This document shows positions 51,861 through 64,000 of a stretch of DNA of 64,000 nucleotides, piece after piece. Position 1 is the first letter of the stretch. Every line of letters begins with the position of its first letter. The position numbers and the translations under genes were made by a program. Below the pieces are notes generated by a model. The model saw nothing but the letters and a program-made list of their open reading frames with translations, did no database searches and was not told the origin of the DNA. This stretch comes from Streptomyces sp. CG4 (GTDB taxonomy: Bacteria > Actinomycetota > Actinomycetes > Streptomycetales > Streptomycetaceae), in the NCBI RefSeq assembly GCF_041080655.1, contig NZ_CP163525.1, positions 7,316,001 through 7,380,000 on the forward strand, in the 5' to 3' direction.

Positions 51861-52400
51861 TCAGCCCTGCGCGGGATTCTCGTACTCACCGATGAGCTGG
51901 GCCCGCGCGATCGCGTGGAACCGCAGATGGAAACCGACGACGGCGGGCGAGACATCGGCATCCGGACCGAGCTTCTCCTGGTCCACCGCATACACCGTGA
52001 AGACGTACCGGTGCGGCCCGTCCCCGGGCGGCGGTGCGGCACCGCCGAAGTCCTTCGACCCGTAGTCGTTGCGCACATGCACCGCGCCCTCGGGCAGGCC
52101 CTCGAACTTGCCGCTGCCCGCACCCGCCGGCAGCTCCGTCACGGAGGCCGGGATGTCGAACAGGACCCAGTGCCAGAACCCACTGCCGGTCGGCGCGTCG
52201 GGGTCGTAGCAGGTCACGGCGAAACTCTTGGTCTGGGGCGGGAAGCCCGCCCAGCGCAGCTGCGGAGAGGTGTTGCCCTCCGCGTAGACCTGGGCGCTCT
52301 TGAGCGTCGCACCCTCCGCGACGTCCGCGCTCGTCACGGTGAACGACGGCACGGGCGGATGGAAGTCGTGGGGGAGCGGCCGCCGCTTGAGCTCGGTCAC
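51861..52400 (-). CDS. YbhB/YbcL (Raf kinase inhibitor-like, PEBP) protein
   Basis: A 179-aa cytoplasmic PEBP-fold protein. The ligand-site motifs are CYDPDAPTGSGFWHWVLFDIP (about 64-84) and GPHRYVFTVYAVD (about 128-140). Function in bacteria is poorly known. AGGAGG precedes GTG 52400 by 8 bases. A strong terminator follows. Confidence 0.92.
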   Translation of the reverse strand: MTELKRRPLPHDFHPPVPSFTVTSADVAEGATLKSAQVYAEGNTSPQLRWAGFPPQTKSFAVTCYDPDAPTGSGFWHWVLFDIPASVTELPAGAGSGKFEGLPEGAVHVRNDYGSKDFGGAAPPPGDGPHRYVFTVYAVDQEKLGPDADVSPAVVGFHLRFHAIARAQLIGEYENPAQG

Positions 52401-52445
52401 CTCGGTACCTCCTGATCGATGATCTGGAACCAGCAGTTCCCGAGC

Positions 52446-53228
52446 CTAGAACCAGTTGCGCTTGCTGCCGACCTCGGACAGCCACTGGTTCAGATGAGCC
52501 GCCCAGTCGGTCCCCTGCCAGTCGTGCTGTCCCACCTGGAAGGAGCGATAGGTGTCCGAGCCCTCACTGAACAGGCCCGGCTTCTTGTCCATCTCCAGTA
52601 CGACGTCCATCGCGTGCTCGTCGGCCACGAAGCTCAGCTCCACCTGGTTCAGACCCCGGTACTGCGACGGCGGGTAGAACTCGATCTCCTGGTAGAAGGG
52701 GAGCGTCTGCCGCGTCCCCCGGATGTGACCGCGCTCCATGTCCACGTTCTTGAAGCGGAAGCCCAGCTGGATGAAGGCGTCCAGGATGGCCTTCTGCGCC
52801 GGCAGCGGGTGGACGTTGACCGGGTCCAGGTCGCCGGAGTCCACGGCCCGCGCGATCGCCAGCTCGGTCGTCACCCCGATGTGCATCCCGCGCAGCGCCT
52901 GCCCACCGATCATGGTGACCGGCGTCTCCCAGGGGATCTCAAGACCGAACGGCACCGCGTGCACGGCACCGGCCTGCAGCTCGAAGGCACCGCCCAGTCG
53001 CACCTTCGTGAACTCGATGTCCTGCTTGTACTCCTGGTCGCCGCTCTCCACTTCGACCTTGGCCTGCAGACCGACGGACAGCCCCTCGATGCTCTGGTTC
53101 ACGGAGCCGCCCTGGATGCGCACCTCACCCTGGACGACACCGCCCGGCACCACATTGACCTCGGTGAGCACGGTCTCGACCGACGCCCCACCGGCACCGA
53201 GGCTCGCGAGCAGCTTCTTGAACGCCAT
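52446..53228 (-). CDS. Spo0M (SpoOM) family sporulation-control protein
   Basis: A 260-aa arrestin-like protein. AFKKLLASLGAGGASVETVL, then VVPGGVVQGEVRIQGGSVNQ, and FGLEIPWETPVT in the middle are Spo0M signatures. In Bacillus subtilis Spo0M influences the sporulation phosphorelay and cell shape. The start is ATG 53228 behind GGGAG. It is divergent from the DNA glycosylase gene. Confidence 0.93.
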   Translation of the reverse strand: MAFKKLLASLGAGGASVETVLTEVNVVPGGVVQGEVRIQGGSVNQSIEGLSVGLQAKVEVESGDQEYKQDIEFTKVRLGGAFELQAGAVHAVPFGLEIPWETPVTMIGGQALRGMHIGVTTELAIARAVDSGDLDPVNVHPLPAQKAILDAFIQLGFRFKNVDMERGHIRGTRQTLPFYQEIEFYPPSQYRGLNQVELSFVADEHAMDVVLEMDKKPGLFSEGSDTYRSFQVGQHDWQGTDWAAHLNQWLSEVGSKRNWF

Positions 53229-53328
53229 TGACTCTCCCTTTACGAAGGACCCTCGACCCCTACAAACGCGCTCCGCCTCTGACCGGTTCCGCCGGGCCGG
53301 TGTCCCGGCTGCACTACCCTCGGACGGC

Positions 53329-53979
53329 ATGATCGCGCCACCGGACCGTACGCCACTGCCCCGAGAGTTCTTCGACCGCCCGGTCCTCGACGTGGCACCG
53401 GACCTGCTCGGCCGCATCCTCGTCCGTACGACCCCCGACGGCCCGATCGCCCTCCGCCTCACGGAGGTCGAGGCGTACGACGGCCCAAACGACCCCGGCT
53501 CACACGCCTACCGCGGCCGCACCGCCCGCAACGCGGTGATGTTCGGTCCGCCCGGACACGTGTACGTCTACTTCACCTACGGCATGTGGCACTGCATGAA
53601 CCTCGTCTGCGGCCCCGAGGGCCGGGCGAGCGCCGTGCTGCTCCGCGCCGGCGAGGTTGTCGAGGGGGTCGAACTGGCCCGCAAACGACGACTTTCGGCC
53701 CGGAACGACAAGGAATTGGCCAAGGGTCCGGCCCGCCTCGCGACGGCCCTGGAAGTCGATCGCGCCCTGGACGGTACGGACGCGTGCACCACCGGCGAGA
53801 CTCCGTTGCGGATGCTGACCGGTACGCCCGTACCCGCTGACCAGGTACGAAGCGGCCCCCGCACCGGAGTCGCCGGCGAAGGCGGGAACGGCGACGTCCA
53901 TCCCTGGCGCTACTGGGTGGCCAACGACCCGACGGTGAGCCCCTATCGGGCCCATGTACCGAAGCGCCGCTCAAGTTGA
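53329..53979 (+). CDS. DNA-3-methyladenine glycosylase (AAG/MPG type)
   Basis: A 216-aa base-excision repair enzyme. LRLTEVEAYDGPNDPGSHAYRGRTARN (about 42-68) holds the catalytic Glu and the substrate-pocket Tyr/His. GPPGHVYVYFTYGMWHCMN follows. AKGPARLATALEV is the third conserved block. It removes alkylated purines. The TGA stop at 53977-53979 lies inside the -35 hexamer of the rRNA promoter. The ribosome site before ATG 53329 is weak. Confidence 0.94.
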   Translation: MIAPPDRTPLPREFFDRPVLDVAPDLLGRILVRTTPDGPIALRLTEVEAYDGPNDPGSHAYRGRTARNAVMFGPPGHVYVYFTYGMWHCMNLVCGPEGRASAVLLRAGEVVEGVELARKRRLSARNDKELAKGPARLATALEVDRALDGTDACTTGETPLRMLTGTPVPADQVRSGPRTGVAGEGGNGDVHPWRYWVANDPTVSPYRAHVPKRRSS

Positions 53980-54004
53980 CGTGCCTTGAGAAGGTGCGTA
54001 ATGT
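53976..54004 (+). promoter_or_regulatory. rRNA operon promoter (sigma-HrdB type)
   Basis: TTGACG (53976-53981), a 17-bp spacer and TAATGT (53999-54004) make the best vegetative promoter in the window, about 490 bp upstream of 16S. The -35 overlaps the stop codon of the glycosylase gene. TAGAGT (54251-54256) and TAACGT (54161-54166) downstream may be -10 elements of further rrn promoters. Confidence 0.8.
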
Positions 54005-54501
54005 ATCCCGAGCCGCTGAACCGGGTACGGCACTCGCCTGCAGCCGGAGCGGCACCCCCACTACTCAGCTACAACCCCTCTGCGGGGTCGATTTCGGCGC
54101 GCCCGTGTGCCCGAATTCGAAGCCGCGAGACTCGATTATGAGTCGCCGAGAGAATGAGCTAACGTAGTGAATGTCGAAAGGGCCACGGCGAAAGCCGAAA
54201 ACCCCCAGACGAATCCCGCCGACCGGGAATCGGACGCCGAAAGGATCTGATAGAGTCGGAAACACCGAAGGGAAGCGCCCGGAGGAAAGCCCGAGAGGGT
54301 GAGTACAAAGGGAGCGACCGTTCCTTGAGAACTCAACAGCGTGCCAAAAATCAACGCCAGATATGTTGATACCCCGTCCGTCGGAAACATTCCGATGGTC
54401 GAGGTTCCTTTGAAAAACACAGCGAGGACGCTGTGAACGGTCGGGTCATTCCATCCGACTGTTCCGCTCTCGTGGTGTTCATCCCGATCACGGGAAAACA
54501 T
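53980..54501 (+). other. rRNA leader region
   Basis: This 522-bp leader has lower G+C than the surroundings. It holds the promoter(s) noted above and TTGAGAACTCAACAGCGTGCC near 54326, a BoxA-region motif that recurs as TTTGAGAACT before 23S (about 56298). This is consistent with antitermination signals of the operon. Confidence 0.7.
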
Positions 54502-59450
<4,949 letters not shown>

Positions 59451-59467
59451 TGCTCGCGTCCACTGTG
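59451..59467 (+). other. Right arm of 23S processing stem
   Basis: TGCTCGCGTCCACTGTG pairs perfectly with 56309-56325. A few further pairs (GAAC with GTTC) extend the helix past a small bulge. Confidence 0.85.
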
Positions 59468-59549
59468 TTAGTTCTGAGGCAACGACTGTTGCCAGCTCAG
59501 AGCAGAACGCATAACTACAAAGTGTGCTTGTTCGCTCGAAACCATTAGG

Positions 59550-59668
59550 GTTTCGGTGGTCATAGCGTGAGGGAAACGCCCGGTTACATTCCGAACCCGG
59601 AAGCTAAGCCTCACAGCGCCGATGGTACTGCAGGGGGGACCCTGTGGGAGAGTAGGACACCGCCGAAC
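59550..59668 (+). rRNA. rrf: 5S ribosomal RNA
   Basis: A 119-nt gene beginning GTTTCGGTGGTCATAGCG and ending GACACCGCCGAAC. The two ends pair as helix I. CCCGGTTACATTCCGAACCCGG forms helix III, as expected for actinomycete 5S. Confidence 0.97.
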
Positions 59669-59678
59669 AATCTTTGGA

Positions 59679-59726
59679 GGACCCCTGGTCCCAGCGTTCA
59701 GCTGGGACCAGGGGTCCTTTTGTTTT
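59679..59726 (+). terminator. rRNA operon terminator
   Basis: GGACCCCTGGTCCCAGC and its exact complement (59701-59717) form a 17-bp perfect stem with a 5-base loop. TTTTGTTTTT follows. It is the only terminator in the window with a full T-tract on the plus strand. Confidence 0.97.
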
Positions 59727-59732
59727 TACAAT
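59727..59732 (+). promoter_or_regulatory. -10-like element before the repeat protein gene
   Basis: TACAAT begins at the end of the terminator T-tract, 29 bp before the ATG at 59761. No -35 consensus is present; that position falls inside the terminator stem. If active, it would let the gene be expressed independently of rRNA read-through. Confidence 0.4.
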
Positions 59733-59760
59733 GCTTGCGGTACCGAAGACAGGAGTCACC

Positions 59761-61662
59761 ATGTCCACCAACTCTCCCGACGACCGACCGGAGCGCGACC
59801 AGCGCCGACGGGACAGTGGTGACCGCGGTGACCGCGGCGGCTACCGGGGCGACCGTGGCGGCTTCCGTCGTGACAACGACCGTCGTGACAACGACCGGGG
59901 TGGTTACGGACGTCGCGACGACAACCGCGGTGGTGGCTACGGCGACCGTCGCGACGGAAGCCGTGACGACCGTCGTGATGACCGTCGTGATGATCGCGGT
60001 GGCTTCCGCCGGGACGACAATCGGGGTGACCGCGGTGGGTTCCGCGGCCGGGACGACCGTGGTGACCGTGGCGGCTACGGCCGTAGGGATGACCGTCGTG
60101 AGGGTGACCGGGGTCCGCGTCCGGCGTTCCAGCGGGATGACCGTGACCGTGGGCCGCGTCGGGACGACCGCCGTGACGACCGTGGTTTCCGGCGTGACGA
60201 CCGCGGCGGGGAGCGTCCGGCCTTGCGCCGTGACGACGACCGCGGCGGCCACGGCCGGCGTGACGACCATCGTGGTGGTGGCTACGGCGACCGTCGCGAC
60301 GACCGTCGCGACGACCGGCGTGATGACCGCGGTGGCTTCCGCCGGGACGACCGTCGCGGTGGCGGCTACGGCGACCGTGGTGACCGTGGTGGCTACGGCC
60401 GTAGGGATGACCGTCGTGAGGGTGACCGGGGTCCGCGTCCGGGGTTCCAGCGGGATGACCGTGGGCCGCGTCGGGACGACCGCCGTGACGACCGTGGTTT
60501 CCGGCGTGACGACCGCGGCGGGGAGCGTCCCGCCTTCCGCCGTGAGGACGACCGCGGCGGCCACGGCCGGCGCGATGACCATCGTGGTGGTGGCTACGGC
60601 GACCGCCGTGACGACCGCCGTGACGACCGTCGCGATGACCGCGGTGGCTTCCGCCGGGACGACAGCCGGGGTGACCGTGGTGGGTTCCGCGGCCGGGACG
60701 ACCGCGGTGACCGTGGCGGCTACGGCCGTAGGGACGACCGTGACCGTGGGCCCCGTCGGGACGACCGCGGTGGTCGGCCGGGTGGGTTCCGGGGGCGTGA
60801 CGACCGCCGTGACGACCGCCGTGACGACCGGCGCGGCGGTGGCCGCTTCCGCGACGACCGCGACAGGGACCGCGACCGCGACCGGGAGCCGATCAAGCGG
60901 CTGCCGATCCCGGAGGACGTCACCGGTGACGAGATCGACAAGGATGTGCGGCAGGAGCTGCAGAGCCTGCCGAAGACGCTCGCGGACGACGTCGCCAAGA
61001 ACCTGGTGATGGTCGCCCGGCTCATCGACGAGGACCCCGAGGGCGCCTACGGCTACTCGAAGGTGGCCCTGCGGCTGGCGTCCCGTGTGGCCGCCGTACG
61101 CGAGGCCGCGGGGTTCGCGGCGTACGCCAACCAGAAGTACAGCGAAGCCCTCGCCGAGTTCCGGGCCGCGCGCCGGATGACCGGCAGCGTGGAGCTGTGG
61201 CCGGTGATGGCCGACTGCGAGCGCGGGCTCGGCCGGCCGGAGAAGGCGCTGGACATGGCCGGCGCCCCGGATGTGCACAAGCTGGACAAGGCCGGTCAGG
61301 TCGAGATGCGGCTCGTCGCGGCCGGTGCACGGCGTGACATGGGACAGCTGGACGCGGCCATCGTGACCCTGCAGAGCCCGGAGCTGGCCTCCAACTCGGT
61401 CCAGCCGTGGACCGCGCGCCTTCGGTACGCCTACGCCGACGCCCTGCTGGCCGCCGGCCGCGCAGGCGAGGCGCGGGAGTGGTTCGCGAAGGCCGTGGAG
61501 GCCGACCGGGACGGAAGCACGGACGCCTCCGACCGGCTCGCCGAGCTGGACGGCGTGGAGTTCGTCGACGCGCTGGACGACAGCGAGGGCGAAGGCGAGG
61601 GCGAAGGCGAGCCCGAGAACGCGGCGCAGAAGGACGGCGACGGAGACGCCGACGAGAACTGA
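59761..61662 (+). CDS. Arg/Asp/Gly-repeat protein with C-terminal TPR-like domain
   Basis: A 633-aa protein in three parts. Residues about 15-375 are built from RGDRGGYGRRDD, DRRDDRRDDRGGFRRDD and related motifs, almost only Arg, Asp, Gly, Tyr and Phe; this is an intrinsically disordered, RNA-binding-like composition. Residues about 377-605 are ordered, with helical pairs (YGYSKVALRLASRVAAVREAAGFAAYANQKYSEALAEF, RLRYAYADALLAAGRAGEAREWFAKAV) typical of TPR repeats. The tail (about 605-633) is acidic (EGEGEGEGEPE). ATG 59761 with CAGGAG upstream is chosen. The gene begins 35 bp after the rRNA terminator. Function unknown; a link to RNA or ribosomes is inference. Confidence 0.9.
   Translation: MSTNSPDDRPERDQRRRDSGDRGDRGGYRGDRGGFRRDNDRRDNDRGGYGRRDDNRGGGYGDRRDGSRDDRRDDRRDDRGGFRRDDNRGDRGGFRGRDDRGDRGGYGRRDDRREGDRGPRPAFQRDDRDRGPRRDDRRDDRGFRRDDRGGERPALRRDDDRGGHGRRDDHRGGGYGDRRDDRRDDRRDDRGGFRRDDRRGGGYGDRGDRGGYGRRDDRREGDRGPRPGFQRDDRGPRRDDRRDDRGFRRDDRGGERPAFRREDDRGGHGRRDDHRGGGYGDRRDDRRDDRRDDRGGFRRDDSRGDRGGFRGRDDRGDRGGYGRRDDRDRGPRRDDRGGRPGGFRGRDDRRDDRRDDRRGGGRFRDDRDRDRDRDREPIKRLPIPEDVTGDEIDKDVRQELQSLPKTLADDVAKNLVMVARLIDEDPEGAYGYSKVALRLASRVAAVREAAGFAAYANQKYSEALAEFRAARRMTGSVELWPVMADCERGLGRPEKALDMAGAPDVHKLDKAGQVEMRLVAAGARRDMGQLDAAIVTLQSPELASNSVQPWTARLRYAYADALLAAGRAGEAREWFAKAVEADRDGSTDASDRLAELDGVEFVDALDDSEGEGEGEGEPENAAQKDGDGDADEN
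59815..60890 (+). repeat. Nested repeats encoding the RGD/RDD-rich region
   Basis: Short GACGACCG/CGTGACGACCG units are nested in larger copies of about 320 bp: GGCTACGGCCGTAGGGA starts at 60073, 60391 and 60718 (318 and 327 bp apart). Copies 1 and 2 are near identical over about 290 bp. All changes keep the frame, so copy number can vary without breaking the gene. Confidence 0.9.
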
Positions 61663-61702
61663 CGTGCCGGACGACGGCTGACGTGTAGTCGCTGAGACGA
61701 GA

Positions 61703-61734
61703 AGAGGGCAGGCTCCCCAGGGGGCCTGCCCTCT
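61703..61734. terminator. Terminator between repeat protein and DUF1015 genes
   Basis: AGAGGGCAGGC and GCCTGCCCTCT form an 11-bp perfect stem with a 10-base loop, followed by TTCGCG. The genes converge here, so it can serve both. Confidence 0.85.
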
Positions 61735-61774
61735 TTCGCGTTCCGGCGTCAGGAAGCTCGGGGGCCGGTACGGC

Positions 61775-63058
61775 TCAGATCTCCAGTGCCCGCAGCACCA
61801 GCCCGGACGCCGGCTTCGGGCCGAACGAGGTCGACTTGCGGGGCATCATCACGCCCTGACGGGCCAGGTCGCGTACGACCTCCTCGCGGACGGGGTGCAT
61901 CAGGACCGCCGTACCGCCGTCGCGTTCCGCCTTGGCGACCGTCGCGGCCGTGTCATGGATGTAGGCGATGTGGGCCGGGGAGTCCTCGGGGATGTGCCAG
62001 ACGTGGTCGAGGAGCGTGGTGTGCAGGACCGTGGCGTCCAGGGAGCGCCAGGCGGGTGGGCGGTCGGCCGGGATCGTCCGGGCCAGCAGCTCCGGGTCGG
62101 GGCGGTCGAGCAGGTGAAACGCGCCGTCGCCGGCCAGCAGGAAGGCGTTGCCCGCGCAGGACGCGTCCGCGAGCGCCGCCAGCGCCTCGGTGAGCGGTGT
62201 GTCGAGGCGTCGTGTCCGGAACAGGCCCTCGACCGCCGTGAGCGCGTCGGCGACCGGCAGGCGGTGCAGCAGGCGGTGGATGGCGCGGACACGCAACGGG
62301 TAGCGGGCGGTGTCGACGAGCAGGACCAGGCCGTGGTCCCAGGGGCTGGGGGAGGGATGCTCGGCGCGCAGCCGCAGATAGGTGGCCCAGCGGTGGTGGC
62401 CGTCGGCGATCAGGGCCTGTTGGCGGGCGAGGTCGGACTGGATGCGGGCCACGTCGGCGGGGTCGGTGACGGACCACAGGCGGTGGTGGAAGCCGTCCTC
62501 GGTGGTCGTGTCCAGTAGCGGGGGCTTCTCCGCCGTGCGTTCGACGACCTCGGCCGCGGTCCCGTCGCCGCGGTAGGTCAGCAGCAGCGGTTCGAGGTTC
62601 GCGCGCGTGGCGCGCATCAGGGCGGCGCGGTCGGCGACCACGGGCGGCATGACGTCCTCGTGCGGCAGCACCACGCCTTCGGCGGGCTCCGAGACCCGCA
62701 GCGCGCCGATGACACCGCGCTGCAGCATGTCTCCTCCGTCGCGCTGTTCGTAGACGTACAGGCCGGGCTCCGGGTCCGCGGCGAGAATGCCCTCGTGCAG
62801 CCAGCGGCGCAGGGTGTCGGCCGCTTGCTCGGTACTGGCGCTCGGGGTGCCGGCCTGCGGGAGGATCAGACGGACGATGTTGTGCGGGTCGGCGGACTGG
62901 AGGTGGTGCACCCCATCGGGGCGTACGACGACGTCGTACGGCGGGGAGGTGACGGCGGCGAGGCTGCCGACCCGGTCGGGGTCGTAGCGAAGGCCTCGGA
63001 ACGGGGTGAGTTCCAGGCCCCGGTGCGCCGTTGCTTCCGAGTGACCTGCAGTGTTCAT
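61775..63058 (-). CDS. DUF1015 family protein
   Basis: A 427-aa protein. The N-terminal PFRGLRYDPDRVGSLAAVTSPPYDVV (about 18-43) and the central IADGHHRWATYLRLR (about 217-231) with its paired histidines are the marks of DUF1015. YVYEQRDGGDMLQRG lies between them. Some members are suggested to be serine kinases of unusual type, because an SbnI-like region shares this fold; that role is not shown here. The length is usual. It is divergent from the HAD gene with 93 bp between starts. Confidence 0.9.
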   Translation of the reverse strand: MNTAGHSEATAHRGLELTPFRGLRYDPDRVGSLAAVTSPPYDVVVRPDGVHHLQSADPHNIVRLILPQAGTPSASTEQAADTLRRWLHEGILAADPEPGLYVYEQRDGGDMLQRGVIGALRVSEPAEGVVLPHEDVMPPVVADRAALMRATRANLEPLLLTYRGDGTAAEVVERTAEKPPLLDTTTEDGFHHRLWSVTDPADVARIQSDLARQQALIADGHHRWATYLRLRAEHPSPSPWDHGLVLLVDTARYPLRVRAIHRLLHRLPVADALTAVEGLFRTRRLDTPLTEALAALADASCAGNAFLLAGDGAFHLLDRPDPELLARTIPADRPPAWRSLDATVLHTTLLDHVWHIPEDSPAHIAYIHDTAATVAKAERDGGTAVLMHPVREEVVRDLARQGVMMPRKSTSFGPKPASGLVLRALEI

Positions 63059-63151
63059 CAGGGCATCGTACGTGTGTCAGTGGCGTGCGGGATGATCGGG
63101 GGAAAGGCCTTTGGACGCCATTGAAGGTCACTGAACGAGGAGCGATGCGGA

Positions 63152-64000
63152 ATGAGCCAGGCGGTCAGGACGAGGCCCGAGGGCAGTGGGCAGCCCCTGA
63201 GCGAGGCGTACGACACGGCGCTGCTCGATCTGGACGGGGTGGTGTACGCGGGCGGGAGCGCGATCGCGCACGCAGTCGACTCGCTGGCGGTGGCCCGCTC
63301 GGGCGGGATGCATCTGGCGTACGTCACCAACAACGCGCTGCGGACCCCGGACACCGTCGCCGAGCACCTCACGGAGCTGGGCATACCGACGGCGGCGGAC
63401 GACGTCATCACCTCCGCGCAGGCGGTCGCACGGCTGATCAGCGAGCAGGTGCCGGCCGGGGCGCGGGTGCTGGTCGTCGGCGGTGAGGGGCTGCGCGCGG
63501 CGTTGCGCGAGCGGGGGCTGGCCCCCGTGGAGTCGGCGGACGACGATCCGGCGGCGGTCGTGCAGGGGTACGGCGGGCCGGATCTGGCCTGGGGCCGGTT
63601 CGCGGAGGCGTCGTACGCGGTCGCGCGCGGGGTGCCGTGGTTCGCCTCCAACACCGATCTGACGATCCCGAGCGGGCGGGGCATCGCGCCGGGCAACGGC
63701 GCGGCTGTGGAGGTCGTACGGATCGCGACGGGCAAGGAGCCGCAGGTGGCGGGCAAGCCGCTGCCGCCCATGCACAAGGAGACGATTCTCCGTACCGGCG
63801 CCGAGCGGCCGCTGGTGGTCGGGGACCGGCTGGACACGGACATCGAGGGTGCGTTCAACGGCGGGGTCGACTCGCTGCTGGTGCTGACCGGTGTCACCGA
63901 CGGCGCCCAGCTGCTCGCCGCGCCGCCGCGGCACCGGCCGACGTTCGTGGACGCGGATCTGCGCGGGCTGCTCACCGGGCAGCCGGAGGTGGTCCCGCTC
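63152..64000 (+). CDS. HAD-IIA (NagD-like) phosphatase, 3' end beyond window
   Basis: 283 codons are visible and the frame is open at the window edge. The HAD motifs are LLDLDGVVYAGG (Asp26 nucleophile, Asp28), YVTNNALRTP (motif II Thr), the cap-domain start ASNTDLTIP, GKPLPPMHKET with the motif III Lys, and VVGDRLDTDIEGA (motif IV). The NagD/4-nitrophenylphosphatase group acts on small phosphate esters. ATG 63152 is chosen over ATG 63145 because GAGGAG then has a 9-base spacing. Confidence 0.92.
   Translation, partial: MSQAVRTRPEGSGQPLSEAYDTALLDLDGVVYAGGSAIAHAVDSLAVARSGGMHLAYVTNNALRTPDTVAEHLTELGIPTAADDVITSAQAVARLISEQVPAGARVLVVGGEGLRAALRERGLAPVESADDDPAAVVQGYGGPDLAWGRFAEASYAVARGVPWFASNTDLTIPSGRGIAPGNGAAVEVVRIATGKEPQVAGKPLPPMHKETILRTGAERPLVVGDRLDTDIEGAFNGGVDSLLVLTGVTDGAQLLAAPPRHRPTFVDADLRGLLTGQPEVVPL

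Noticed and set aside
59815..60890. CRISPR array
   Set aside because: The repeats have no uniform spacer length, encode protein in frame, and no cas gene is present.
59698..61278. Minus-strand ORF of 526 codons rich in Val, Thr and Ala opposite the repeat protein
   Set aside because: It is the antisense reading of the GACGACCG repeats, which contain no stops in that frame. It has no ribosome site or recognisable domain.

Overview
This window is chromosomal core DNA from a Streptomyces. The evidence is the very high G+C, a strong third-position G/C bias in every real gene, frequent GTG and TTG starts, a chaplin gene (chpE), a decayed streptophobe-type membrane gene, Spo0M, and a 16S-23S-5S operon without spacer tRNAs. 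No prophage, insertion sequence or CRISPR array is visible.

Layout. Positions 1-5.7 kb: an unrecognised 510-aa protein, a VOC protein, then a conserved actinobacterial trio of ABC-F ribosome-protection-type ATPase, 73-aa helix-turn-helix protein and enoyl-CoA hydratase. The ABC-F gene has a leader with a predicted leaderless 7-codon ORF. Positions 5.7-8.8 kb: an Asp23/Gls24-AmaP envelope-stress operon. Positions 8.8-13.8 kb (minus strand): SDR, GH15 enzyme, SURF1, a Cys-rich zinc protein and a DEDDh exonuclease-BRCT protein. Positions 13.7-15 kb are damaged: a probably frameshifted gene coupled to the exonuclease, and a fused relic of an acetoacetate decarboxylase and an amidohydrolase. Positions 15-24.6 kb: VIT-type transporter, zinc alcohol dehydrogenase, CopD protein with an exact 105-bp internal tandem duplication, permuted CaiB/BaiF CoA-transferase, secreted S8 protease, DUF485/acetate symporter pair and moaA.

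Positions 24.6-35.9 kb: small membrane and zinc proteins, tyrS, a TldD/TldE pair, the fabG-fabI operon, a small secreted protein, a divergent GntR/MFS pair, two mini membrane proteins and sixA. Positions 35.9-45.2 kb: serB, the streptophobe pseudogene, an FHA-FHA-ABC transporter (Rv1747-like), a lytic transglycosylase with a possible c-di-AMP riboswitch leader, and a queA-SDR pair. Positions 45.4-54 kb: a GAF histidine kinase/LuxR-type regulator pair, chpE, an ABC ATPase, an NfeD/stomatin pair, HNH nuclease, PEBP protein, Spo0M and 3-methyladenine DNA glycosylase. Positions 54.5-59.7 kb: the rRNA operon. Its first promoter overlaps the glycosylase stop codon and it ends in a perfect 17-bp terminator. 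Positions 59.7-64 kb: an unusual Arg/Asp/Gly-repeat TPR protein immediately after the rRNA terminator, a DUF1015 protein, and the start of a HAD-IIA phosphatase cut by the window edge.

Most genes are housekeeping or envelope functions. The less ordinary points are the ABC-F leader, the rRNA-linked repeat protein, the permuted CoA-transferase with its AT-rich operator, the CopD duplication, and three loci in different stages of decay. Family names rest on motifs read from the translations and on remembered families; no database search was possible.
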